A stretch of 64,000 nt of DNA from Solen grandis (lineage: Eukaryota; Mollusca; Bivalvia; Adapedonta; Solenidae): NCBI GenBank assembly GCA_021229015.1, contig CM037787.1, positions 36,318,410-36,382,409 on the forward strand, given 5' to 3'. Under the pieces are notes generated by a model. It searched no databases, had not been told where the DNA came from, and saw nothing but the letters and a program-made list of their open reading frames with translations. Both the position numbers and the translations under genes were made by a program. Positions 1 to 11,645 of this stretch are shown here, piece after piece. The stretch's first letter is position 1, and each line of letters begins with the position of its first letter.

Positions 1-156
1 ATTGATCTCCCACTGCACATGCAGATCTTGAGGCAAAAAAAAAATAAAAAATTCCCATTGTTTGCAGTTGCAGATTATCATGTAAAGCCATGAAATAACA
101 GCCATATCCTAGCCACCATGCATAGACTGACACAGTCATTATTTAACTATACTTAC

Positions 157-212
157 TTTGTTTGCCTCACTACCCCAAAACATCACCGTCATTTCTTTAT
201 TGTCACCATTAT
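157..212 (-). CDS. Candidate 56-nt internal exon (copy A)
   Basis: Read on the minus strand, a TTTTGCAG acceptor is followed by 56 nt and then a GTAAGTATAG donor, close to consensus at both sides. One frame is open across it (starting after two bases) and reads N-G-D-N-K-E-M-T-V-M-F-W-G-S-E-A-N-K, ending on a codon boundary. Copy B keeps both splice sites and the frame, with G-M-E-A-N-K at the end. I do not recognise the domain. The other two frames hit stops. It could belong to the SET-containing minus-strand gene proposed for this locus, but the phase of neighbouring candidate exons does not prove it. Confidence 0.42.
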
Positions 213-1000
213 CTGCAAAATGAACATTTGAAGTTATTAGTAAGTATCAAATACAATACACATTATATTATAAATTCTTATCATTTTAGTATAAATTGCA
301 CTGTATAATAAACTCAGACTGGTCCCTATATTATTTCAACCTCACATTCAGTTATTATGCCTACTGTCATAGCATTCTATAACTATTCAAATTTGTTTAA
401 AAACATTGTTTTTTCAAAGGGGAGGCATTATACAGAAGAAATTCATTTCATTTGTTTATCACTTTCATTTTTATGAGTGGTCTATAACAGTGATATTTAC
501 ACGAGTGACACATGAACACATGTAAATATAGTTATTTGGATATCACAAGTATAAATAGAAGTCATTCACTGACAACCAACTAATTGTCTTTCTATTTCAT
601 GCCTTACTTGATTATTGTAGTGATTTATTGCTCATAATTTTGTTAAAATTTGTAGGAAATGTAATTTATGGAACAAAATATTGCCTTTTTTGGTCTTGAA
701 GATGGATATCTCAACCTAGCAACACAGACCTTGTTTATCAGTGCCTTGCAAAAATAATGAGTGAAAGTAGAAAAGCTGTAAAAAAATGCTGACCTAATGT
801 TTTGCAACATTGGATAATTGTTGCTTTATGCTAATTGCTTATAAAAAAAACTATAAAGTATAGGTTAAAACTAAGTATATGGATCTAAATTGGTAACTAT
901 ATCATCAAATGCACTTAAATGTAATTTCAGCTCAATATGAAGTGAAACAAATTTCATTGTTTGTTGATGAGATGCTCTTCTGAGTGTGTATCAAACTGAG

Positions 1001-1720
1001 GACACTAAGTAAATTGTACATACAACTTAGGACACTAAGTAAATTGTACATACAACTTAGGACACTAAGTAAATTGTACATACAACTTAGGACACTAAGT
1101 AAATTGTTCATACAACTTAGGACACTAAGTAAATTGTACATACAACTTAGGACACTAAGTAAATTGTTCATACAACTTAGGACACTAAGTAAATTGTACA
1201 TACAACTTAGGACACTAAGTAAATTGTACATACAACTTAGGACACTAAGTAAATTGTTCATACAACTTAGGACACTAAGTAAATTGTACATACAACTTAG
1301 GACACTAAGTAAATTGTACATACAACTTAGGACACTAAGTAAATTGTACATACAACTGAGGACACTAAGTAAATTGTACATACAACTTAGGACACTAAGT
1401 AAATTGTACATACAACTTAGGACACTAAGTAAATTGTTCATACAACTTAGGACACTAAGTAAATTGTACATACAACTGAGGACACTAAGTAAATTGTACA
1501 TACAACTTAGGACACTAAGTAAATTGTACATACAACTTAGGACACTAAGTAAATTGTACATACAACTTAGGACACTAAGTAAATTGTACATACAACTTAG
1601 GACACTAAGTAAATTGTACATACAACTTAGGACACTAAGTAAATTGTACATACAACTTAGGACACTAAGTAAATTGTACATACAACTTAGGACACTAAGT
1701 AAATTGTTCATACAACTGAG
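1001..1720. repeat. 30-bp minisatellite, 24 units
   Basis: Perfectly phased 30-bp unit, GACACTAAGTAAATTGTACA followed by TACAACTTAG, repeated 24 times. The units differ only by GTACA/GTTCA (GTTCA in units 4, 6, 9, 15, 24) and CTTAG/CTGAG (CTGAG in units 12, 16, 24). The copy B counterpart has 5 units. A period divisible by three keeps frames open on both strands, so the long ORFs here are artefacts. Confidence 0.98.
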
Positions 1721-1786
1721 CACACTGAAAATTTTTACATATTTAACAGTAACACAGCATTATTCAATTACAAGCAATTCAGTAAC

Positions 1787-2215
1787 CTTCTTGAGTTTCA
1801 TTCTTTTCCATATGTTTCACAATTACACTTTCAGCAGGACATCTGTCAGTCATATCACCATCTTCAGAAGCAACATTCAGTTCTTATTATCATCATTTCC
1901 AATTTCTTCTTTCACTGCAAGAGCAGGATAATCAGCATCAGTGTCAATCTCTGTGGGATCATTCATTTACTGTATAGGTAGAATCATTATCATCAGTGTT
2001 ATTGTCAGAGGAATCAGCATTCTTTTCCACATTTGAAACGTCTGCATCTTTATTCTCTGCCATGGCAAGATTATCGACATCAATGTCTTCGTCAGAGAGA
2101 TCAATGTTCTTTTCCACAGTAAGAACATCTTCATTTGCTGCCTGTGCAAGATTATCGATGTCAGTGTCATTGTCAGTTGGATCACCATCCATATCCTCTT
2201 CCAATTATTAACCTC
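1787..2215 (-). pseudogene. Acidic repeat-rich coding remnant (copy A)
   Basis: The minus strand from 2204 to 1959 has an 81-codon open frame rich in Asp, Glu and Asn. It has two imperfect repeats of about 27 residues, each with a DID-DNLA core and a VEKN motif, and ends in STYTVNE then a stop. Below 1959 similar acidic reading resumes in other frames down to about 1787, so the frame is broken. Two stops (TAATAA) sit just upstream of the open part, below a possible CAACAG acceptor. Low-complexity acidic composition suggests a linker of a nuclear protein, but that is inference. It lies between the SET exon and the 56-nt exon on the same strand. Confidence 0.35.
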
Positions 2216-2968
2216 ACCACTGTTGAAGTCAAACAACAGATTTGTCAAATGATATACAAACCAGTTTCATGTACTTTGGTATTGACTTTTCATGAAATGT
2301 TTTAAACCTGACCTTGGTATCAATGCAGACTGGAGCAAAAGTATGATCTCAAAAGCTTTATGCATGACTTTTCCTAATTCCTTACTTTTTAACTGAAGTT
2401 ACCAGTTTTCAAACTTCCTACTTTTATACAGACAACAACTCTGACCAACTTCCAAAAGATTATTCGTAATATGCAGCCTCTAATGTATTGACATTCCTTT
2501 TCACAGATTTAACCCTGTGACCTACTGCTTTAAACAATATGACTCTGTTTAACACTGATAAGGAATTTAACTCTTTATATCATACAGACTTATTTTGACA
2601 CATTGGCAAACAGAGCAAACCCAGATCTAACAGCTTCTATAGCAGTTGCCTGATCAGGGTCTTCTGTTTGCTCATACAATATTATAGCTCAGTTTCTACA
2701 CTGTCCACTTGGCAAAAAAATCATGATTTCATATACCATTTTAAGTTCAGTTAATTAACATTCATTAAGTCATAAATTTGTACATAAATATTCATGAAGT
2801 AAATGGTCAAAGAGACAATGAGACAACTCAGGACATGAGACTTTAATACTTTTTTACCTTCTCAATAATATTTTTATAATTAGTTAGGAAATTGTCCTAG
2901 ATTTTATAAGGACAAACAAAGCTGACAAAATTTCACAAAGATTAGGCCAAAATTGTGAACTGTGATGT

Positions 2969-3263
2969 TTTTTATTGGGTTTAACGACAGTATTTCAGTC
3001 AGCTAGAGAATATGTCTACTTGAGACAGATATAGTGCTGCCACATTGCAGTACCAAGCTGTAGACATGTGGCATGATACCACACCCGGTCACATTATCCT
3101 GACACCTGGCCAAACAGTCCTGGAACTACCCTTATATGCTAAGTGCCAAGTAAGGGAGCTATACTAGTACCATTTTGTTAATTTGGTATGTCATGGCCTG
3201 GGATCAAAACCAAAACCTCCCAATCTGGATGCTGAAACTCTACCTGCTCGGCAACCGGGGATG
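2969..3263 (-). mobile_element. tRNA-derived SINE, family 1 (copy A)
   Basis: Body begins GGGTTTAACGACAGTATTTC and ends, on the right, in a tRNA-like head. On the minus strand the head shows an A-box-like TGCCGAGCAGGTAGAG and a degraded B box. The same family occurs at 25355, 25668, 26346, 27962, 29988, 30470 and 42489. Confidence 0.85.
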
Positions 3264-3364
3264 GTCTGACCTATATTGTGTTTGTATGATAAAACAACAA
3301 ATGATGATAATCATACCTGAATCACAATAGCTAACCATCAACATTTCATACTCAGGTAAGTGAA

Positions 3365-3870
3365 CAAGAGGGCCATGACTGCCCTAAGATCACTCACCTG
3401 AGAACCAGGTATTAGTGGGAGGAAAAAAACTGCAATTATCTTAAGATATTATGGAAAATGAGCTTTGATCTCTGCCAGCCAGAAATCCAGCCAGTACTTT
3501 TGGACAATAAGAATTTTTCTCGAATATGTAATATATACACATAAGGAAAATGGGCTCTGCCCCTTGGAAGGAAAATAATTTGAACAATCTTGGTACTAGG
3601 AATGACCTAAAGAATGTCTGTGCCAAATAACTTTAAAATCCATTCAATACTTTTGGCCAAGAAGATTTTTGAAAAATCTTCTTGGCCAAAAGTATTGGCT
3701 GGATTTCAAAGTTTTTTGGCAAAGATGTTCCTTGGGTCATTCTCTACCAATATTGCTCAAATTATTTTGATTCTTGAAAAAATATGGTCGACAGGGGGTG
3801 GATCCCGTTTTCCTTATATGTATATAGTACAAATTTGAAAAATATTCTTGTCCAAAAGTACATACAGCAG
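3365..3870 (+). mobile_element. CAAGAGGGCC-family element, truncated, with foldback interior (copy A)
   Basis: Starts CAAGAGGGCCATGACTGCCC followed by CACTCACCTGAG, the left-end signature of the CAAGAGGGCC family. The interior from about 3495 to 3863 is a large inverted repeat around 3671. No GAGCT right end is seen, so the element is incomplete. Confidence 0.7.
3645..3697. repeat. Perfect 26-bp-arm palindrome, 1-bp spacer
   Basis: Arms 3645-3670 and 3672-3697 are exact reverse complements around a single G. Copy B (about 43157-43210) has one mismatch in the arm (TTTTTGCC for TTTTGGCC). Outside the arms the inverted similarity continues for roughly 150 bp at clearly lower identity. Confidence 0.95.
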
Positions 3871-4144
3871 AACCTTGTTTTAAACCGAAGTCCTTGGGAC
3901 CAAGCTGAAAACGATTATTCGGATTAAAAATCCGATGGAAATTTCAGTTTGTGTGCGTGCATGTCTGCATTTTCATTACCGGTGCATATCATGGCAACTG
4001 TTATGCCATGAAAAGCACTTATTAAGTGTACGTATAGACTATTTGCAAGTTAAGGATGGTAATAAAAATATTTCATGATCTACTGCGATTATTCTGATTA
4101 ACATAATCGTCCAAACATGTCAACATAGTGATACATATTCTTAC

Positions 4145-4231
4145 CGTCAATCTGCTGCATCAGGTAGAACTGCATGACGGTGACAAACGTAATGATATGG
4201 AATGTATTCAAGATCTGACACCTTGGTGTAT
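4145..4231 (-). CDS. Candidate 87-nt exon downstream of SET exon (copy A)
   Basis: On the minus strand a GTAAGAATATG donor follows position 4145, and an ATACCAGCAG acceptor precedes 4231. One frame is open throughout. The copy B segment 43673-43759 keeps both sites and the same length. The open frame is hydrophobic and gives no motif I know. Its phase does not fit a direct join to the SET exon (which ends on a codon boundary) without a stop. It may therefore be a shadow, or use another acceptor. Confidence 0.22.
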
Positions 4232-4346
4232 CTGCTGGTATATTACGACTCTGACAAATCGGATAATGGATTTCAGAAACTCTGAAAAACGGTCTGTTAT
4301 CATTTAATAAACGGCTACTGTACTATAATAATCATGTATGCCTTAC

Positions 4347-4496
4347 CTTATCTCTCCAAAATAAATCGCCACTATCATTCCCATAATCATATCGGATCTC
4401 TTCCCCTATGTTGATTGTTCTGGTGGCAAATAGAGAGATATGTGGAATGAACTGAAACAGCTGCATCCTCATTTTGCTGTTGCCATTCTGTAGATC
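4347..4496 (-). CDS. SET-domain exon, C-terminal part of a lysine methyltransferase-like protein (copy A)
   Basis: The minus-strand frame contains NSKMRMQ, then HISLFATRTINIGEEIRYDYG, then GDLFWRDK. That is the last part of a SET domain: the N-S-x-M stretch, the FATR-x-I-x-x-GEE segment and the YDYG motif carrying the catalytic tyrosine. The wording is closest, from memory, to KMT5A/SETD8-type domains. The exon ends at AAG followed by a GTAAGGCAT donor at 4346-4341. The upper limit is set at a CTACAG acceptor and could be 9 or 20 bases shorter if a later AG is used. Earlier SET exons were not found to the right within copy A, which is mostly repeats there. Copy B carries the same exon with a damaging deletion. 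Confidence 0.72.
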
Positions 4497-4972
4497 CTGT
4501 AGCGGCGTCATTTGCAAAACGTCCGGTCAGTCTCAAAGGCATCAATCCTATTAAAAGTCAGTCAGGTTTGATAAAGTTACCGGTATGTTACTACACTTCT
4601 TGTATCACTTCTTGAAAGTTACATTGAAGATTCAAAGGCATTTCCAAACTTTAAAAAAAAATATAGGATTTTTTTTTATTCAAAATCATAATACACATAA
4701 TTATATCTATACTATGAAAATTTGATCTCTAAATGCAATTTAAAATGGCAGACCCTTTAGTAATTTTTCAGGAAAATGTTTATCCTTTTTGGTTCAAGGT
4801 CATTAATGAATAATGATCAATTTAATATTCCTTATTTCCTAAACATTTGGTTAACAAGAAAGAAATTTTACAGACTTAATGAAAAATGATTTTTAAAAGA
4901 GCGTTTCAAAGAATGTTTTCATTAAATGCAATTCAGTAAAAGCCAGAGAAAAGATGTTTATATTTAATAAAA

Positions 4973-5060
4973 ACAAGATGGCCATAATGGCCCTATGTCA
5001 CTAACCTGAATACCATTGAAACAAGATAATAGTGAGCAAGGAAAATATATTAGCAATACT
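4973..5060 (+). mobile_element. CAAGATGGCC-family left-end fragment
   Basis: CAAGATGGCCATAATGGCCC followed by CACTAACCTGA resembles the left end of the CAAGAGGGCC family. No matching right end follows. Present in both copies (B at about 56752). Confidence 0.55.
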
Positions 5061-5700
5061 TAAACGGAGCCGAATACCTGGTAAGTGTAACATTCGTTAT
5101 CAGGTAGGGATACAAAATTATACATGTACCTCCATTTCCTTAATTGTTTCATAACAATGGCATTCCATTAGAGGTGTAACGGTACACTTGATTATTCAGT
5201 GCACCAAATATTTCTTTCCCAGCAAATTCATATCATATTCGTGATGCCAAGGACCGAATATTGACGAATACAAATAAGTTAATGAACCAGCATACATAAT
5301 CTGCTAAGTTTCACTCTAAAAGTTCATTTTAAGTTGAATAAAACTTATTTGCACTGTTGGTCAGTTTAAACAGAAGTAAGCAATATAGCGTGAAGGGAAA
5401 TGATGCACATAGTGCTTAGTATGACACTTTACGGCAAAAGGCGTAATTGTTAAAAAAACAAATAAGATAATCCATTGATCTGTATCATGTCTGTCTGTTT
5501 TGTAAACAGTTATTCTATAAAACTTATTTGACCATCCCTGGTGGCTGAGTGGTTAGAGTTACAGAAAAGCATTGGCGCCGCTCTGGGGAGCTCTAGTTGT
5601 TTGACTAATTATAAATAATTGCACCTTATATCGATCTGGAAAAGAAATCCATATATTCAAACCTCAATGTATAAAAATTTTCATTTTTATAATCCCACTA
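5060..5700. other. Gene-free stretch, copy A
   Basis: No coding signal. A tRNA-like A-box (GGTGGCTGAGTGGTTAGAG at about 5530) lacks a following B box and is probably a SINE-head remnant. It is present in copy B at about 57310. Confidence 0.6.
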
Positions 5701-5709
5701 TAATTTGAA

Positions 5710-7517
5710 CAAGAGGGCCATGATGGCCCTGTATCGCTCACCTGAGTACCATTGCTCTAAAGACACTGTATAATGCTACACACTAAATATCTTAACTCTT
5801 GACCTTGTGGTTTCTGAGAAGAAGATTTTCCTTTCTTCCTCTATATAAGCCTATGTAAAATCAAGTGACACCTGGGGCGGACCCAATTTGGACCCAAGGG
5901 CCATGATTTGAACAACTTTGGTAGAGATCCACTAGACAATGGTACAAGCCTTATATCTAAGCTCTAGGCCATGTGGTGTCTGATAAGAAGATTTTTCTAG
6001 TTTTTCCCTATATAAGCCTTTGTAAAATAAAATGAGCCCTGGAGCGAGGGCAATTTTGACCCAGAGGTCATTATTTTAACAACTTTTGTAGTAGTTCACA
6101 AGACAATTCTACATACCAAATATTCAAGCTCTAAGCCTTGCAGTATTTCAGGAGATGATATTTCTATTTTTCCTATGTAAAATCAAGTGACCCCTAGGGC
6201 AGGGCCAATTTTCACCCAAGGGCCATGATTTGAACAACTTAAGTAGAGATCCACCAGACAATACTACATACCCAAATCTTAACACCAGGCCATGTGGTTT
6301 CTGATGAGAAGATTTTTCTAGGTTTTCCCTATATAAGCCTATGTAAAATAAAGTGACCCCTGGGGCAGGGCAAATTTTGACCCTAGGGCCATGATTTAAA
6401 CAATTTTTGTAAAGGTTTATAAGACAATTCTACACGCTGTAGGCCTTACAGTTTTGCAGGAGAAGATTTTCTAAGATAGCATTTTAAAATCTATTTTTAG
6501 CTCCTGTGACCTACTTTTTCAACCAATCATAATAATTTGTACAATTTTGTTAGAGGACATCATAAGGATGACTCCTGTGAAATTTTGTCAAAATCCCTTC
6601 AGCGGATTAGGAGGAGATGTTGTTTAATGGAAAAAGTTGACGCAAGACGCACGGACAGATGGACGGACGACAGACGCCGGACAAAAGGCAATCATAAAAG
6701 CTCACCATGAGCACGTTGTGCTCAGGTGAGCTAATTATCTAAGCTCTAGGCCTTATGGATTCATAAAAGAAGATTTTTAAGATTTTCCTATATAACTCTA
6801 TGTAAAACAAGTAACCCCTGGTGCGGGGTCATTTATCACCATAGGGCTATGATTTGAACAATCTTGGAAATGAACCATTAGATGATGCTACATACCAAAT
6901 ATCTTAGCTCTAGGCCTTATGGTTTCATAGGAGAAGATTTTTAAAGTTTTTCCTATATAAGTCTATGTAAAACAAGTGACCCCCGGGCAGGGCCAATTCT
7001 AACCCCAGGGTCATAATTTGAACAACTTTTGTAGAGATTCACTAGACAATGCTACACGCCAAATATCTTAGCTCTAGGCCTTATTATTTCATAGAAGAAG
7101 ATTTTTAAAGTTTTTCACTATATAAACCTATGAAAAATAAAATGACCCCTGGGGCGGGGCCAATTTTGACCCCAGGGTCATGATCTGAACAACTTTTGTA
7201 GATGTTCATAAGACAATTCTACATACCAATTATTAAAGCTCTAGGCCTTACAGTTTTGCAGGAGAAGATTTTCTAAGATTGCATTTTAAAAATCTATTTT
7301 TAGCTCCTGTGACCTACTTATTCACCCAATCAAAATAATTTGAACAACTTTGATAGAGGTCATGATAAGGATGATTCCTGTGAAGTTTGGTCAAAATCCA
7401 TCCAGTGGTTTAGGAGGAGAAGTCGTTTGAACAAAAAGTTGACGACGGACGCACTGACGCACGCACGGACAGGCGATCACAAAAGCTCACCTTGAGCACT
7501 TTGTGCTCAGGTGAGCT
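5710..7517 (+). mobile_element. CAAGAGGGCC-family element, composite (absent from copy B)
   Basis: Left end CAAGAGGGCCATGATGGCCC contains a 6-bp-stem hairpin (5715-5729). It is followed by GCTCACCTGAG (5736-5746), which is the reverse complement of the right terminal CTCAGGTGAGC (7506-7516). An internal right end at 6721-6732 shows that a full unit (5710-6732) is followed by a second, left-truncated body (6733-7517). The interior consists of about 160-bp tandem blocks. Copy B at 57474-57486 reads straight through with five As where A has two As plus the element plus five As. No protein is encoded. Confidence 0.85.
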
Positions 7518-7649
7518 AAAAATGGTAAGGGGGCATTAAGAACCCCCTGTTAATCCATTTGTCATATTTGGAATTTAAGAATATAATACTGAGACACATG
7601 TCAATTTTGTTTCAGTTTGTTACAACTGAACTATGTTTCACAGAGTTTT

Positions 7650-7910
7650 GTGCCCTTTATAAAAATGTTGATATTTTGACAACAGTCCTTGGTGTGCCTA
7701 GACAGCGTAGTGGTAACACACTGCGCTTCTCACCAATGCATCGCAGGTTTGATTCCTGGTCACATATGTGACAGGGTTGAATGGTCGCCCGTCCAGACAC
7801 ATGGGTTTTCTCCAGGCTCTCAAGTTTCCTCCCACAATAATGAGCACATACGCTGCCACCCTAGCCATTGAGAGTGATTAATTTAAGTTTTGAGAACTTG
7901 TTTCGTAATC
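7650..7910 (+). mobile_element. tRNA-derived SINE, family 2 (copy A)
   Basis: Head CAGCGTAGTGGTAACACACT (A box), then GGTTTGATTCCTGG (B box) about 45 bp later. Next comes a body with GGGTTTTCTCCAGGCTCTC and TTTCCTCCCACAA, and a tail AATGTAAAATAAGTTTAAAC. Short plus-strand ORFs across it are not genes. Confidence 0.85.
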
Positions 7911-7919
7911 AATGTAAAA

Positions 7920-9221
7920 TAAGTTTAAACTTTTTAACAGCCCTTGCTATAAATATGGACATATGTCTTGTTATTAATTTTTCTCTCACTCAAAATGTGT
8001 GTGTTTTTGTATGTTTTTTTTGTTGTTTTTTTTGTTTTGTTTTTTTTAATATTTGTGGTTTTCTTTTTGCCCACTTCTCCAAAAGCATGGCCAAAATTCC
8101 ATTAATTTACAAGTAGTCACTGTGGTGTGGCCAAAGTAAGGAAAGTCATGCCAGTGTTTGTTGATTATATATGTATTCCAAGCCAAGCTAGAGTGGTTAA
8201 ATTGTTAAACCCTTGATAACAAACATTAACCTATACATACTGCCTATCCCTCTCAGATTTTTATTTAAAAAAAGACTAAATCTGACTGGTTGATATACCA
8301 AAGCAATGCTTATCCCTCTCTACAATTTGTTATATTTAGGAATGGAACTCCCCTCTTTTGGGCTTAGACTATATTTGTATTTATGCTTTTTAAGCAGACT
8401 ACTGGGCAAGATAAAAAAATTGGAATGTGACAAGAGTGCTATGCAAAAGTTTCTGGATTTCCATGTTAATCATTCCTAGCATAAAATCAATTTGTCTAGT
8501 ATTTCATTGACAAATGAATTTGGTGTTGTTGTTTTTCTGTTTTCATAATAAAATACAAATCAAGACTTTTTGTTTTGTTTTTGGTGGCAACTTTTTTCAC
8601 TGTGACATCTGCAACAACAATGCAACGCAAATGAGTGCTGGTTTCCGATTGTCAATTAGCTATAGTAAGTAGTATTTTTGTAGGAACAGGCACTATACCG
8701 CTCACCTGTTGTTTTTATTGTTCTTTTCTACTGTGCACCTGTTGATAATAAGTAAAAACTGGATTGGTACGTGATCTGTTTGAATCCTTTTGGGTATCAA
8801 AATATTTTGTTACATATTGATATGCATTGATTTTTATTTCAACTGTTTTTTGTTTTTTTTGCCTATTCAAATTGTGTATTTACACAAATACGCAGCTTAT
8901 CTGTTGCTCTTAATTGGTGATTCTGTCGACATCAATCTGGCTAATTGTTGGATTTGCAGAGGCGGTACTATACTTTTTTTTTTTTTTTTTTTGCATCTTT
9001 GCTACAATGTAAAGATTAATAAGTGTATTAGCTGAAATTTCTCCTATGAATTAGGCATAGCTAATCGATAAAACTAATACTATTTTGAAATTTTAAGCTT
9101 ATATGATATTAAATCTTTGTTCTTCCCCATTTTGTTAATATTTTTGAAAATAAGAATTGTTATATTTACAATAGCTTCATTTTAAGTGTCTCAGGATTTT
9201 AAACAAAACCAAAAACTCCTA
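7920..9221. other. Gene-free end of copy A
   Basis: AT-rich sequence with T-runs and no coding or splice-bounded signal I can support. The 7-A run at 8267-8273 is the empty site for the 58236-60849 element of copy B. Confidence 0.6.
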
Positions 9222-9293
9222 CTTATTTATAGAATATCTCCTGATTATAGAATATTATTAGTAAAATATGCATATATTGTTCTCCTGAACAGC

Positions 9294-9395
9294 TAATCTC
9301 TACTGAGATCCGCTCCGGTTATTTTATTTATTTATTTATTTATTTATTTTTCTTTTCGTATTGGCCTCCACTCCAGTGAATCTCAGTAGAGATTA
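9294..9395. mobile_element. 102-bp MITE with 9-bp target duplication
   Basis: Perfect 16-bp terminal inverted repeats TAATCTCTACTGAGAT / ATCTCAGTAGAGATTA enclose a (TTTA)n tract. The element is flanked by direct 9-bp repeats CTGAACAGC at 9285-9293 and 9396-9404. A 9-bp duplication fits Mutator-like or Merlin-like transposases better than hAT or Tc1; no transposase is present. Confidence 0.88.
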
Positions 9396-9404
9396 CTGAA
9401 CAGC

Positions 9405-10870
9405 TAGAGAAAAACTCGACACGCACCTTACTTACCTATCAGTTTCTTATTTAAAAACTTATGAAAACTTCAAATAGCAAAATGGCGGATCTAACAGTTG
9501 GTAATGAAATGTATAACACACTGTTACACGGAAAATATTTTGCTAACCTTTAGGATCAACAATTATGAGCTACTTTCAATCTTCAGTAAGTCAGACATCT
9601 TGTCATGCTGGTTTATTTTCCGGGGAACAGTATTAAACCAGGTAACTTGATTTGTGTATAAATCTGAAGAAACTAAAGGTGTTTATAATTCAATTAAGAC
9701 AAAGTATCCATTGCAGAGATCAATGGTAATTATGTAAATTGATTTATATATTTTGATTAAAACACCAAACAATATACGAAAGAGTTGTATAATATATATG
9801 ATTTATAACTCAACACTCCATCAGTATCCATCAATCAAAACAACAAACAAACAAACAAACAAACAATGGTAATAAATTATTTGAGAATTTTGAAACTTAT
9901 TATTTAATATATATAAAACAAACAAAACAACAAAATAAAATGTCCATGTAAAAAATTAGATCATAAATTACATAGCTTGACTAAAAAATAATATATCAAA
10001 AGTGAAAATAAAATTAGTAAATTTTGACTTCAAATTTGGGTACTTGTTTGACCTAAAAATATGGGTAAGTTTTGGTTTAGATACGTTTTGACCCGCTCTC
10101 ATGTCTAATATCTTGATTATAAAACTTTACAAAAAAAATGGATGTTTCATATGCGAGATTACACAAGTGATCATCGTCATTTTAATGTGCAATTTTGACA
10201 ATTTAAGATCGAAAATTCAATTATTTTAAAGTAAGTAGAGAGAAAAGTATGTTTCCTTTTGGAGTTGAAAAGGGTCATTTGATCGGACCCGTTAAAGAAA
10301 GTTAAATTTCAAATACACTAATTTTGAGAGGTTAAATGTGTTTTTTATAATCAACAATTGAAGTTATTGTCCTTATGTTGTATAAATATGTAGAAAATAA
10401 TCTCTTCGCCATGAAGTTGTATGCATGTAGCGGTCCAAAAAGTTTAACCTGAATGCCCGCGAAAACATGTGACATTTTCAATCTGAACATGTCAAGCAGA
10501 GGTTATTAAATTAAATTCCATTTAAACGCAATATTCATTGATTTTAATTATCAAATAAACATTTCTGGAAATACAAAATACACATATATCTGTAAAAATG
10601 GTATCTCTGTTGGCGCGAAGCCAAATGAGGACAGGCGGTGGGTCGTAATCTCGAAACCAAAATATTAGTAATTTCTGGGGTTGGTGACCAATCAAACAAC
10701 ACACCGGCTGATACCTCCCACTGAGGACACATCATAATTTTTGTGACGAAATAAGCATTCTGAGATGGTTAGAGATTATTGCCAAATGAGCCGTCCTCAA
10801 TGGAAAATGGTGCCCTCAATTGTTGCTGTTATTAGAAGTTTGTGTCCACATTTGACGGTGCTTACACCCT
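9405..10870. other. Gene-free AT-rich stretch
   Basis: Only short A-rich microsatellites (about 9843-9865) and a CTGAGGACAC motif at 10721-10730 stand out. No splice-bounded open frame was found. Confidence 0.6.
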
Positions 10871-10875
10871 CATAC

Positions 10876-10877
<2 letters not shown>

Positions 10878-10916
<39 letters not shown>
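10878..10916. repeat. (TG)n microsatellite
   Basis: About 19 TG dinucleotides. A poly-C run follows at about 11142-11161. Confidence 0.97.
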
Positions 10917-10917
<1 letters not shown>

Positions 10918-11375
10918 CAAATGAGATATGTACAATTCGTTGCTATTAATGTATCAGTTATTATGGGTTTTTTTCTCGATCTTAATCTTGGGTTTCTACT
11001 CTGAGATTTGAAATATTTACAATGATATGTAACCAGAAAAGTCATCTTCAATCTCCATCATCATTGTATAGAACATTGATATTTTATTTCAGATGGTCTC
11101 CTGTAAAACAGAATTTATTTAATTTTTCTTTAAATTTATTCCCCCCCCCCCCCCCCCCCCCATCCACACTTCCCAATAACTAATATATTAATTTCTTTTC
11201 TTTTCTTCAGGTTATTGTTAACTTTTAACATATGTTTAGGGTGCCTGATTCGATTCCCGGTGATTCATTATTCCTGCGCGCTTTACCACTAAAAAAAAAA
11301 AGACAAACAAAAGAAAAATCAATCTGATTAATATATCAGTACAAAATCATGGAAAACAAGAAATATCTTTTTAAA

Positions 11376-11645
11376 CAAGGGGATCATGATGGCCCTGGGT
11401 CGCTCATCTGAGAACCAGGTATTAGTGGGAGGAAAAGAAACAGCAAACATCTTATGATATTGTAGAAAATGGGCTCTGCCCTCAGACAGCCATTAATCAA
11501 GTGAGTACTTTAGGACATGAAAAAATTTCAAATTTGTACTATATACATATAGGGAAAATTGGCTTAGCCTCCTAGCGGCCATATTTTTCACCAGATCAAA
11601 CTAATTTGATCAATCTTGGTAGAGAGTGACTTAAGGAACATCTGT
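11376..11645 (+). mobile_element. CAAGGGGATC / CAAGAGGGCC-family fragment
   Basis: CAAGGGGATCATGATGGCCC then GCTCATCTGAGAACCAGG matches the left end of this family. It stops at a (CT)n tract at about 11648-11666 without a right end. Confidence 0.65.

Larger units (their letters stand above)
1..9221 (+). repeat. Segmental duplication, copy A (left end outside window)
   Basis: Sequence from base 1 to about 9221 aligns by eye, in the same orientation, with 36473-61775, with a few per cent substitutions and small indels. Homology stops at the shared AAAACTCCTAC (A about 9221, B about 61775). Copy A lacks the Harbinger element, the Helitron/BEL block and the CAAGAGCTGTCC element present in B. It has its own CAAGAGGGCC insertion at 5710-7517 and a longer 30-bp minisatellite. 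The left breakpoint is outside the window. Confidence 0.93.

Noticed and set aside
1001..1720. CRISPR-like regular array
   Set aside because: Units are contiguous with no unique spacers, and the genome is eukaryotic; it is a minisatellite.
932..1931. Long ORFs on both strands over the 30-bp repeats (also 37389-37701)
   Set aside because: The repeat length is a multiple of three and the unit has open frames on both strands; the proteins are pure repetition without start, splice or motif support.
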